A stretch of DNA of 11,525 nt from Peptococcaceae bacterium (GTDB lineage Bacteria; Bacillota; Dehalobacteriia; UBA7702): the NCBI GenBank assembly GCA_019415505.1, contig DXZC01000008.1, forward strand, positions 1 through 11,525. Reading direction: 5' to 3'. The position numbers were made by a program, and so were the translations under genes. Each line of letters starts with the position of its first letter. Positions within the stretch are counted from its first letter, which is position 1. The notes beneath the pieces are model-generated. The model saw only the letters and a list, made by a program, of their open reading frames with translations. It had not been told where the DNA came from and ran no database searches. Of this stretch, positions 1-5,228 are shown piece by piece.

Positions 1-2
1 GA

Positions 3-347
3 GAAGCACCTGAAATACTGATGTTATGCGTTTCAGAGCTGGCCGAGGCTTTAGAAGAATATCGGGAAGGAAGAAGCGAAACATGGTACGCTTGTGAGGA
101 ATCCCCGGACACAAGATGCCACCTATGCAATCCACAAGATGAATATGAGTGTTTTAATTATCCGATAGTGGAATCATGCAAATATCGGGGTAAGAAACCC
201 GAAGGAATGTATGTAGAAATGGTAGATTGCCTGATTCGTATTTTAGACTATCTGGGCCATGAAAATGTCGATATAGATAGAACTGTAGCCGAAAAGATGG
301 CGTACAACAAAACCCGACCATATCGCCACGGCAATAAAAAGTGTTGA
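3..347 (+). CDS. MazG-like nucleotide pyrophosphohydrolase-like protein, 5' end outside the window
   Basis: The reading frame is open from base 3 with no stop, so the ATG at 21 is probably internal and the true start lies upstream. Seen: an acidic helix SELAEALEEYREG, a second helix with EMVDCLIRILDYLG, and a C-terminus ending AEKMAYNKTRPYRHG. This ExxE...ExxD pattern and the KMAYNKTRPYRHG tail are typical of the all-alpha MazG-like family, which hydrolyses nucleoside triphosphates to monophosphates and pyrophosphate using Mg2+ held by those acidic residues. Phage copies are thought to adjust nucleotide or alarmone pools; that role is inferred. Five Cys residues between the two helices (in YACEES, CHLCNP, YECFNY and ESCKYR) are unusual and might bind a metal. 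The stop at 345 is followed by a degenerate repeat of the gene's last 28 codons. Confidence 0.75.
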   Translation, partial: EAPEILMLCVSELAEALEEYREGRSETWYACEESPDTRCHLCNPQDEYECFNYPIVESCKYRGKKPEGMYVEMVDCLIRILDYLGHENVDIDRTVAEKMAYNKTRPYRHGNKKC

Positions 348-458
348 TATGGAAATGTAGGCAAATGTCGACATAGACAGAGTTATGGCAGAAAAGATGG
401 CGTACAACAAAACCCGACCGTATCGCCACGGCAACAAAAAGTGTTGAGGTGAAAATGG
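261..458 (+). repeat. 100-bp tandem duplication of the mazG-like 3' end (family A)
   Basis: Copy 1 (261-360) is the last 28 codons plus stop of the MazG-like gene and about 13 bases of trailer. Copy 2 (361-about 458) repeats it with the same stop at 445-447 and a similar trailer. The period is 100 bp, so copy 2 lies in a different frame and is closed off by a TAG at 358-360; it cannot be translated from the gene. Of eight codons that differ between copies, five are silent (for example two GAT to GAC, CCA to CCG, AAT to AAC). Confidence 0.9.
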
Positions 459-534
459 AGGCAAGAACTTAAATGGTCGGATAGAGATTGGCGAGGAACC
501 CTTAAACCCTTAATTCTATGTTGGGGGAGGATAA

Positions 535-927
535 ATGAAAAGAAAAGACTTTGAAGATTACCGCGATATAAAGCTGGAAATAAACCAACTTCTGGCCGAA
601 AAGAAATCCTTAAATATTCTCCCCGGCAAGGTTGCCGACGGCATGCCCAGGGCTAAAAATCAAACCTCCGACGCCACCATACAGACGGTGTTAAAAATCC
701 TGGCAATAGAGGATTCCATATATTATAATATCCGCCGCTTGGCCCAGATTAGAGACGGTGTAGAGGCAGCCATAGAGGGCCTAAAATCCAAGGAAAGGAC
801 CCTTATGCGGTTAAGGTATTATGACGGCCTGAAATATCGGGAAATAGCCGCAAAAATGCACTATGATAAGGATTATATAGCCAAAATGCACGGCAAAATA
901 TTGGCACGGTTGGTGGACGATGAGTAA
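535..927 (+). CDS. Phage late-gene regulator-like protein with sigma-70 region 4-type HTH (ArpU/DUF1492-like)
   Basis: 130 residues. The start is set by GGGGGAGG at 523-530, five bases from the ATG. The N-terminal half is predicted helical and charged. Residues 85-128 read LKSKERTLMRLRYYDGLKYREIAAKMHY followed by a recognition-helix-like DKDYIAKMHGKILARL, matching the sigma-70 region 4 helix-turn-helix. Bacillota phages commonly carry a sigma-4-like activator of this size just before the packaging genes, where it switches on late transcription (ArpU, RinA and DUF1492-type proteins). The location here agrees. The stop overlaps the next start by 8 bp (920-927), so the two are probably translationally coupled. 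The family is inferred from the HTH and context, not from a search. Confidence 0.75.
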   Translation: MKRKDFEDYRDIKLEINQLLAEKKSLNILPGKVADGMPRAKNQTSDATIQTVLKILAIEDSIYYNIRRLAQIRDGVEAAIEGLKSKERTLMRLRYYDGLKYREIAAKMHYDKDYIAKMHGKILARLVDDE

Positions 928-1222
928 AAAAAGTAAATCAGAGCTGGGCCTACCGAAGGTCAAGCATTTAGATACCAAAGATTATTTCTGTACCTCCACA
1001 GGCTGGCGCATCAACAAACGCCGCTACAAGTCATTTAAAAAGGCTTGCCAGCTTAGAGGGATTACAATGTTATCGGTGGTCAATGATTTCTTGGACAGTC
1101 AAATAAAAGAGGTACTGGGCGACTGGTACCTCAACAAGATGCTGGAGGATATAGACTATGACTTGCAGCATAGCCCCGCTCGGCCCGTAGGCCGCCCCAA
1201 AAAAACAAAAGACCCTGAATAG
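920..1222 (+). CDS. Small basic DNA-binding-like phage protein with AT-hook-like tail
   Basis: 100 residues, starting inside the last codons of the preceding regulator, so the pair is likely co-translated. It is strongly basic at both ends. Residues about 36-63 (YKSFKKACQLRGITMLSVVNDFLDSQIK) could form the two helices of a ribbon-helix-helix-like fold. Residues about 88-97 (ARPVGRPKKT) contain the GRP core of an AT-hook, which contacts the minor groove of AT-rich DNA. I do not recognise a named family. A role as DNA-binding accessory or regulator is inferred from composition and from coupling to the late regulator. A long inverted repeat begins six bases after the stop. Confidence 0.6.
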   Translation: MSKKSKSELGLPKVKHLDTKDYFCTSTGWRINKRRYKSFKKACQLRGITMLSVVNDFLDSQIKEVLGDWYLNKMLEDIDYDLQHSPARPVGRPKKTKDPE

Positions 1223-1227
1223 CAAAG

Positions 1228-1337
1228 AAAAGCCCCCGCCGCTAAGGCGCGTTAACATAGGAAAACATCATGAGGAAGCGAATACCTTTCATTCTCACAA
1301 GTTTTCTTAAAACAACGCTCCTAAGGCCGGGGCTTTT
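1228..1337 (+). terminator. Long inverted repeat, probable terminator of the regulator operon
   Basis: The arms AAAAGCCCCCGCC (1228-1240) and GGCCGGGGCTTTT (1325-1337) pair at 12 of 13 positions and end in a T-run, as in an intrinsic terminator. The 84-base loop is unusually long. It contains nested complementarity (GCGTT 1249-1253 with AACGC, and GGAAAAC with GTTTTC), so the RNA could fold as one extended interrupted stem. GCTAAGGC and GCTCCTAAGGC flank the loop as an imperfect direct repeat, so an insertion into an originally short terminator is also possible. Confidence 0.5.
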
Positions 1338-1763
1338 GCTTTAATTGGCTATAAATTTTTTTGTGCTTTACTTGAGGCTGCTTGTAAGGTAATTTACAGC
1401 AATTCATTCCTCATGTCGTTAAGTTCATGGTAGTTTAATTGTCCGCTTATGAATTTAATTCTCTCTGGCGTTTTATCGTCTCTCATACCCAAGCTATTAA
1501 GGCAAGAAACGTATGGTCGCCTGTGTAGGTTTTCATAAAGTTGCAAGCAGCAGTATAAAGACTGTAATCATTGTCAATTCAGAGAGCAATAGCCAAGCGC
1601 TTCTATTTGTCCAACCATCAGTTGTTTCATTTGTCTTTGTTAATAAAATCTCCATTCATTGACCACAAAAGGAGATTATACTGCAATAATACAGATTTGT
1701 CCCTTGGGGAGCGGTTGTGGGTTCCTCGTCGTTAGTTGTCCGGACCGTAACGGCGAGGAATTC
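1338..1763. other. AT-rich stretch with no intact gene
   Basis: It holds a possible minus-strand pseudogene (1394-1630). AATCTCC/GGAGATT arms lie at about 1646-1676. A 13-bp inverted repeat with one G-U wobble lies at 1722-1734 and 1748-1760 around a loop containing the palindrome TCCGGA. The latter hairpin lies just past the stop of the minus-strand ORF at 1764, but has no T-run on that strand; T-rich sequence follows it on the plus strand after five bases. I see no other feature. Confidence 0.5.
1394..1630 (-). pseudogene. Possible remnant of a small protein gene, two in-frame TGA stops
   Basis: Read from the ATG at 1628-1630, one frame gives 78 sense or stop codons before the TAA at 1394-1396, broken only by TGA at codons 19 and 21. 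The part after the stops runs 57 codons and has normal protein-like composition: LYENLHRRPYVSCLNSLGM, then RDDKTPERIKFISGQLNY, then HELNDMRNELL. No family is recognised and no good ribosome site precedes the ATG. It could be chance, but the length and composition of an open frame in AT-rich DNA favour a decayed gene. Confidence 0.3.
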
Positions 1764-1928
1764 CTATTCTTTAATTAATTTTTTTAATAATTCCGCTCTT
1801 GTTAGTCCTTGTTTCTTGCGTTCTGTTTCGATGGCGGCAAAATCTTCAGGTTTAAGTCTAGAATTCCACATTTTATAATGTTCCTTATCATACTTTGCCT
1901 TTGCCCTTTTCTGGGCTTCACTGACCAT
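1764..1928 (-). CDS. Small ribbon-helix-helix (Arc-like) phage protein
   Basis: 54 residues from the ATG at 1926-1928, chosen because GGAGG lies about nine bases upstream; an earlier in-frame ATG at 1967 has no ribosome site. The protein starts MVSEAQKRAKAKYDKEHYK and continues with a short strand-like stretch (NSRLKPEDFAAIETER) and LTRAELLKKLIKE. The AQKRAKAKYDKEHYK opening is common in tiny ribbon-helix-helix-like proteins of Bacillota mobile elements, and the LTRAELLKKLI helix resembles the Arc/MetJ second helix. Such proteins bind DNA as dimers, usually as repressors. It lies downstream of, and in the same direction as, the 35-residue hydrophobic peptide gene. Its start codon region overlaps the -35 box of an opposing consensus promoter, so it could autoregulate or control that promoter; this is inference. 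Confidence 0.6.
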   Translation of the reverse strand: MVSEAQKRAKAKYDKEHYKMWNSRLKPEDFAAIETERKKQGLTRAELLKKLIKE

Positions 1929-1956
1929 TGACACCACCTCCACTATCTGATATAAT
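1928..1956 (+). promoter_or_regulatory. Perfect consensus sigma-A promoter facing the toxin-like gene
   Basis: TTGACA (1928-1933), exactly 17 bases, then TATAAT (1951-1956). All twelve consensus bases and the optimal spacing are present, which is very unlikely by chance. Transcription should start near 1963 and run right, antisense to the minus-strand peptide gene at 1991-2098. Confidence 0.8.
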
Positions 1957-1962
1957 ATAGCC

Positions 1963-2046
1963 ACCAAAGGAAAAGGCGATTTGTCAAGCCTTATCTTTTA
2001 TTTCTGGATGACCGCTGTTGCTTGCGAGGCTGGCGGTCATTTTTGC
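1963..2046 (+). ncRNA. Candidate antisense RNA
   Basis: Defined by the consensus promoter at 1928-1956 and a hairpin with 8-bp arms ATGACCGC (2008-2015) and GCGGTCAT (2033-2040) followed by five T residues. The predicted short RNA is about 84 nt and is complementary to the 3' half of the minus-strand 35-codon ORF. If the hairpin is leaky, the stronger terminator at 2225-2270 would end a form of about 300 nt covering the whole opposing gene. There is no ORF with a ribosome site in it. Convergent overlap at the toxin mRNA 3' end is the arrangement known for TxpA/RatA and BsrG/SR4 in Bacillus. Confidence 0.5.
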
Positions 2047-2098
2047 TTTCCCGGAGTAATAGCAACAGGATTATCATCCCAAAAACTATTATTTCCAT
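1991..2098 (-). CDS. Candidate type I toxin-like hydrophobic peptide (35 aa)
   Basis: ATG at 2096-2098 is preceded by GGGAGGT seven bases upstream, a very strong ribosome site. The product opens MEIIVFGMIILLLLL (a short membrane-spanning stretch, residues 2-15). A strongly basic hydrophilic tail rich in Arg, Lys and Gln follows and ends NKR. Short TM plus charged tail is the layout of type I toxins that damage the membrane (TxpA, BsrG and Fst-like), although I cannot assign it to a named family. It has its own near-consensus promoter (2196-2224), a leader of about 90 nt, a hairpin beside the ribosome site, and an opposing promoter that would make antisense RNA across its 3' part. All of these are expected of a type I system. 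The DNA is shared with the terminator hairpin of the antisense RNA. Confidence 0.5.
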   Translation of the reverse strand: MEIIVFGMIILLLLLRESKNDRQPRKQQRSSRNKR

Positions 2099-2111
2099 CG
2101 GCATCACCTCC

Positions 2112-2128
2112 CATCATTTAAAATGATG
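2112..2128 (-). promoter_or_regulatory. Hairpin abutting the toxin-like gene's ribosome site
   Basis: CATCATTT and AAATGATG form a perfect 8-bp inverted repeat around one base (realistically 7 bp with a 3-base loop), directly adjacent to the GGGAGGT at 2105-2111. It could limit ribosome access to the peptide gene. A second purine-rich ribosome-like site (AAAGGAGG) lies farther upstream in the same leader at about 2135-2142. Confidence 0.4.
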
Positions 2129-2195
2129 TTTGGAACCTCCTTTCCTTTGGGGAATGAAGGCTTGACCGCTTCGCCGTTTCCCTTGGCTTGGTTAC

Positions 2196-2224
2196 AACAT
2201 ACCGCAATCGGTATAATCTGTCAA
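2196..2224 (-). promoter_or_regulatory. Promoter of the toxin-like gene
   Basis: On the minus strand TTGACA (2224-2219) is followed after 17 bases by TATGTT (2201-2196), four of six matches to the -10 consensus with a perfect -35 and ideal spacing. The start site would be near 2189, giving a leader of about 90 nt before the ATG at 2098. Confidence 0.65.
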
Positions 2225-2270
2225 CCCCCTTTTTGCTAATCTTTGGCAATTAAGGGGGATTTTTTATTTT
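2225..2270 (+). terminator. Rho-independent terminator, rightward
   Basis: CCCCCTT (2225-2231) pairs with AAGGGGG (2252-2258), extended inside by TTGC/GCAA, and is followed by ATTTTTTATTTT. It is strong and has no T-run on the other strand. It abuts the -35 box of the minus-strand promoter, so it may shield that promoter from rightward readthrough or end the long form of the antisense RNA. The T-run is also the beginning of repeat family B. Confidence 0.75.
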
Positions 2271-2480
2271 ACTGACGGTTTATAGCTGGACTTTAGATTG
2301 CAATATTTTAGGGTGGTTTTTTATTTCCCTAACCGTTTATAGTTGGATTAAAGCAAGGAATATTTGGGGAGTTTATTTCCTAACCGTTTATAGTTGGACC
2401 TTAGATTGCAATATTTTAGGGTGGTTTTTTATTTTCCTAACCGTTTATAGCTGTATTTTAGCAAGGAATATTTTTTGGGG
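2260..2480 (+). repeat. Four tandem units of about 55 bp in A-B-A-B order (family B)
   Basis: Units start near 2260, 2317, 2371 and 2425. Each begins with a T-rich run and contains an ACCGTTTATAG-like core. Units 1 and 3 share TTAGATTGCAATATTTTAGG; units 2 and 4 share AGCAAGGAATATTT and a G-run. The true period is therefore a dimer of about 110 bp. No coding frame runs through it. Confidence 0.85.
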
Positions 2481-3000
2481 GGCGTGGCGGTGGTAATATC
2501 ATATTAGCCTAATAAGTGGCGCCTGTACTCAATAGCTGCTTAACCTGGGGATATAGTTTGCTTTCTAACATTTATTGGCGTTATCCGTTGGGTGGCATGG
2601 GAGGGATAGCGCTATATGATAAATAATCTATAACAATAGTGATACTACTTCCCAGACAGCCCTTGACCTGCTCTCCTTGGCTATGGCGGCATTTTATAAG
2701 TAACACATTAGCAACGATTAACCGTGCCACATACGCCTTATCCAGATATTTATATATAGTTTAATGATATTACTACTTACTGCGGCGGTTTAGCGGAGCA
2801 TATAGTAGATAGCTGCCCGGTGCTGATGTATTGATATACATATATAGCAGGCAGTTTATCAATATCAAACACAGCTAAGAGATGACGCGCTGCCGGGCGG
2901 CGGGGAGCACCCTCCTTTGGGGGTACTCTCCCACCCTTTTATACTGCCCCCCTATGAATTTTCGCTGGAAAAACCAAACTGTACTACTTTGTACTATCGC
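2481..3000. other. Gene-free AT-rich stretch
   Basis: I find no ORF with a ribosome site, no tRNA-like fold and no clear repeat array. Local structure includes ATTGATA and TATCAAT arms about 22 bases apart near 2832-2866. An imperfect GC-rich hairpin lies near 2903-2934 (GGGGAGCACCCTCC against GGGGGTACTCTCCC). Function unknown. Confidence 0.5.
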
Positions 3001-3004
3001 CAAT

Positions 3005-3020
3005 GTGATATAATGTCACT
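3005..3020 (+). promoter_or_regulatory. Extended -10 promoter within a palindrome
   Basis: TGATATAAT (3006-3014) is a perfect extended -10 element (TGN-TATAAT). No good -35 is present. The -10 lies inside a 15-bp near-palindrome, GTGATATAATGTCAC (3005-3019, 12 of 14 symmetric positions), which looks like an operator. The start site would be near 3021. Confidence 0.5.
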
Positions 3021-3052
3021 ATGAAAAGTTATTTTTAATGGGTTTCCGCCCC

Positions 3053-3088
3053 GGAGAGTAGCCTAAAAGGTTGCTCTCCTTTTGTATT
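3053..3088 (+). terminator. Rho-independent terminator
   Basis: A 12-bp stem (3053-3064 with 3068-3079) containing two G-U pairs, a 3-base loop, then TTTTGTATTT. With the promoter at 3005-3020 it would give an RNA of only about 65 nt, carrying a five-codon ORF (MKSYF, 3021-3038) without a ribosome site. Repeat family C begins in its T-run. Confidence 0.75.
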
Positions 3089-3390
3089 TGCGGGTTTTGA
3101 GACGTTTGTATTTGGGGCCTGGGGCCGTTTATATTTGCGGGTCTGGAGACGTTTGTACTTGCGGCTCTGGAGACGTTTGTACTTGCAGCCCCGGAGACAT
3201 TTGTATTTGTGGGACTGGAGACGTTTGCATTTGCGAGTCTGGAGACATTTGTATTTGCAGGTCTAAGACGTTTATATTTGCGGGTCTGGAGACGTTTATA
3301 TTTGCGGGTCTGGAGACGTTTGTATTTGCGGGTCTGGAGACGTTTGTATTTGCGGGTCTGGGGACGTTTGTATTTGCGGCTCTGGGAGCG
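3081..3390 (+). repeat. 13 tandem copies of a 24-bp unit (family C)
   Basis: Consensus TTTGTATTTGCGGGTCTGG then AGACG. Copies 9-12 are nearly identical, while copies 1-8 have diverged, so the 3' part is the most recently homogenised. Copies 2 (3105-3127) and 8 (3248-3270) are 23 bp long, which breaks every reading frame. Open frames seen on both strands here therefore reflect the repeat, not a gene. Confidence 0.95.
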
Positions 3391-3485
3391 GGTGAATTTA
3401 CGTCCCTTAGATTATATAGAGGGCGAGATTTGAGCAAAAGCGCTTAAACCCCCTGGTATAGATAGTGATTTCCCCGCTTTTCCCT

Positions 3486-3538
3486 GTCTCCCCCCGGAGA
3501 CAAAAGAGGGGGTTTTTGTCTCCCGCCGGAGAATTTTT
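3486..3538 (+). terminator. Double-hairpin terminator with interchangeable arms
   Basis: GTCTCC (3486-3491) pairs with GGAGAC (3496-3501), and TCTCC (3519-3523) pairs with GGAGA (3528-3532), the latter followed by ATTTTTG. CCCCC (3491-3495) can instead pair with GGGGG (3508-3512), followed by TTTTT. Because the arms are shared, GGAGAC can also pair with GTCTCC at 3518-3523, giving a mutually exclusive fold. Repeat family D starts just after it. Confidence 0.55.
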
Positions 3539-3560
3539 GCAGCCATTAGTAGGCAACACT

Positions 3561-4118
3561 AGGGTCTGACGGGCAGATGACGGTCTTTCAGGCAGGTGAC
3601 GCCATGTTCACCCGGCGGTATAATGGCTACCCGGTAGTAGGCACATGGTCTACCCAGTAGGCGATAATATGGTGTGTCTGGCAGGCTATATTATGTCTGC
3701 CAGGTAGGTGATATTATGTCTACCCGGCAGGTAAAATTATATCTCCACAACAGGCGGCACAACCGACTTCGCGGTAAGCGATATTCAGGGCTGCCCGGTA
3801 GCATTACCATGGGCTGCCCGGTCGGTGACACCATGTCTACCCGGCAGGCGGCACAATAGGCTGCACGGCAAGCGATATTAAGGGCTGCCAGGTAAGCAAT
3901 ACTACGCAATATTATGGTCTATCCAGTCGATGATGACATATTTCCCCGGCAGGCGCACAACCAACTTCACGATAAGCGATATTCAGGACTGCACGGTGGA
4001 CAATGCAATAGTCGACAGTTGATACCAAGGATAACAGGGGCTGACGGGTATGTAATACTATGGTCTGCTCATTCGGTGACGCCATGTCTGCCCGCTAGGC
4101 GGTACAATGGTCTGCCGA
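3561..4118 (+). repeat. About 24 degenerate units of 20-26 bp (family D)
   Basis: Consensus approximately GTCTRCCCGGYAGGYGATAY then TATG. It is more diverged than family C and has longer-range copies: the segments starting near 3757 and 3955 match over about 50 bases at a distance of 198 bp. Many units carry a TATAAT-like element (for example in GGTATAATGG near 3616). The array runs up to the upstream edge of the winged-helix gene, and an ATG at 4107 lies in its last unit. Confidence 0.85.
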
Positions 4119-4123
4119 AGCAA

Positions 4124-4185
4124 AGGAACAAGCCAGGATAATTCTACAGATAGGAACAAGCCAAGCCAGGATAATTCTACAAACG
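4124..4185 (+). repeat. Short tandem duplication before the winged-helix gene
   Basis: The motif GGAACAAGCC...AGGATAATTCTACA occurs twice in a row, the second copy with a 5-base internal repeat (AGCCA). It lies between the end of family D and the ribosome site of the next gene. If translated from the ATG at 4107 it would encode the repeat SQDNST twice. Confidence 0.75.
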
Positions 4186-4199
4186 AAAGAGGTGATTGG

Positions 4200-4736
4200 G
4201 TGGGAAATGCGGATAACGCGGTGATAGACCTTGTAGTTGACAAGTCCACCGGTGAAATTAAAGACAGCATTATGGTTGGGGATAAAGTAAGCATCATCCG
4301 TGGGCCAAAGTCGGAGTTTTTAGCCAATACAATGGCTATTCCCTTTCAGAGCTTTGTTAAGCTAAACGGTGAGGAAATCTCCCTCTTGGCCCAGGAGTTA
4401 AATAAAGGGGACTTGGCGCTTTTAATCGCCCTCAGCAGATATGTGGGGTATTACGATAACTGCCTCAAGGACAGGCGGGGCAAGCCCCTGACCATAGCGG
4501 AAATTGCCTGCAAGGTGGGTATGCCACGCTCCACGGTGTATAAGGCCATCAATAGACTCATAGCTGAAAATATTGTCTGTAAGGCCCGGACCAGCGAATT
4601 TCAGCTCTTTGTTTGCCCGCTGCTCTTTTGCAAGGGCAACCGCAGCAATAAGGTGCTACAGACCATGTTTCGCAATTACCGGGTGAGAAGCCGGGGCAAT
4701 ATCAAGTGGCACAAGCTTTTGGAACGGGAGGCGTAA
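4200..4736 (+). CDS. Winged-helix DNA-binding phage protein upstream of terminase
   Basis: 178 residues from the GTG at 4200-4202, preferred because AGAGGTG lies about six bases upstream. The in-frame ATG at 4107 would add 31 residues made of repeat DNA and has no ribosome site. Residues 1-35 are acidic. Residues about 55-90 form a helical dimer-like region (LLAQELNKGDLALLIALSRYVGYYD). Residues 97-126 are a clear helix-turn-helix (LTIAEIACKVGMPRSTVYK then AINRLIAENIV). After a wing comes FVCPLLFCKGNRSNK and a basic tail. This layout resembles MarR/RepL-like winged-helix proteins found before the terminase genes in Bacillota phages. It may regulate the packaging operon or bind the packaging start region; this is inference. 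Its stop is joined to the next ATG by one base (TAAGATG). Confidence 0.65.
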   Translation: MGNADNAVIDLVVDKSTGEIKDSIMVGDKVSIIRGPKSEFLANTMAIPFQSFVKLNGEEISLLAQELNKGDLALLIALSRYVGYYDNCLKDRRGKPLTIAEIACKVGMPRSTVYKAINRLIAENIVCKARTSEFQLFVCPLLFCKGNRSNKVLQTMFRNYRVRSRGNIKWHKLLEREA

Positions 4737-4737
4737 G

Positions 4738-4865
4738 ATGAAAAACCTCAAAATTTCCCAGGCGGAGCAGGAGGCATAGGATGAAAAACCCCAAAATTTC
4801 CCAGGCGGAGGCGAAGGCGTGAGATGAAAAAACCTAAAATTTCCCAGGCGGAGGCGGAAAGCATT
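4738..4865 (+). repeat. Three 43-bp copies of the terS start region (family E)
   Basis: ATG codons at 4738, 4781 and 4824 begin the same sequence. The first two copies encode 13-residue peptides (MKNLKISQAEQEA and MKNPKISQAEAKA) ending in TAG and TGA. The third continues as terS (MKKPKISQAEAESIY). Each unit carries a GGAGG-like ribosome site and a stop linked to the next ATG by one base, so ribosomes could pass through all three by termination-reinitiation. Confidence 0.9.
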
Positions 4866-5228
4866 TACGCGGCGATAGAGGAGGAGGCCATAGTCCCCAC
4901 GGAGAGGATGAGCCGCGGCGTTACCCTGGAACAATACCGCCTGGAGACAGTGGAAAAAATGACCCAGCAGACGGATTTAGCCGTGGCTACCCTGACAGAA
5001 ATCATGGCTGACGAGAACGCCAAGAATCCCGACAGGATTAAAGCCGCCAAAATTGTGCTGGAATATGCCATTGGCCGCCCCAGAGAAGCTAATTTTGTGG
5101 ACGACGCCGCCTACAATAAAAAGGCCAATGTGGGCCGGATAATAATTGAAGGCCAAGTGACGCCGGAGGCTGTTCGCGAGACTATAGAATCCAATTTTTA
5201 CCCCGGAGATGAGCGGCATGACAGCTAA
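4824..5228 (+). CDS. Terminase small subunit-like protein
   Basis: 134 residues. The protein is mostly helical and charged. Residues about 45-90 (MTQQTDLAVATLTEIMADE then KNPDRIKAAKIVLEYAIGRP) match the pattern seen in many Bacillota phage small terminases, where a helical segment ends in a conserved GRP. TerS binds the packaging site and recruits TerL. The assignment rests on this segment and on lying directly before terL. The gene lacks an obvious separate N-terminal HTH; the winged-helix gene upstream may supply DNA recognition. Its first 13 codons are amplified upstream as family E. Its 3' end overlaps terL by 11 bp. Confidence 0.7.
   Translation: MKKPKISQAEAESIYAAIEEEAIVPTERMSRGVTLEQYRLETVEKMTQQTDLAVATLTEIMADENAKNPDRIKAAKIVLEYAIGRPREANFVDDAAYNKKANVGRIIIEGQVTPEAVRETIESNFYPGDERHDS

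Noticed and set aside
1228..1337. Integron attC-like site
   Set aside because: The arms do not carry the required RYYYAAC and GTTRRRY core sites.
2050..2128. Alternative minus-strand ORF from the ATG near 2124 (MMGGDADGNNSF...)
   Set aside because: Its spacing from the upstream ribosome-like site is too long and its composition is not protein-like. The frame with the hydrophobic peptide has a better ribosome site.
2188..2217. Rightward promoter with TATAAT at 2212-2217
   Set aside because: Its -35 is poor and any transcript would end at once in the 2225-2270 terminator. It is probably incidental to the minus-strand promoter region.
3082..3447. Open frames on both strands through the 24-bp array (up to 121 codons)
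   Set aside because: The unit has no stops in several frames. No ribosome site precedes them, and two 23-bp units shift the frame, so they are not genes.
3081..4118. CRISPR array
   Set aside because: Units are directly abutting with no unique spacers, and no cas genes are present.
3674..4141. Small plus- and minus-strand ORFs within array D
   Set aside because: They have no ribosome sites, repetitive composition, and unit lengths varying from 20 to 26 bp that break frames.
4107..4199. ATG at 4107 as the start of the winged-helix gene
   Set aside because: It lies in the last unit of array D with no ribosome site; the GTG at 4200 has AGAGGTG at good spacing.
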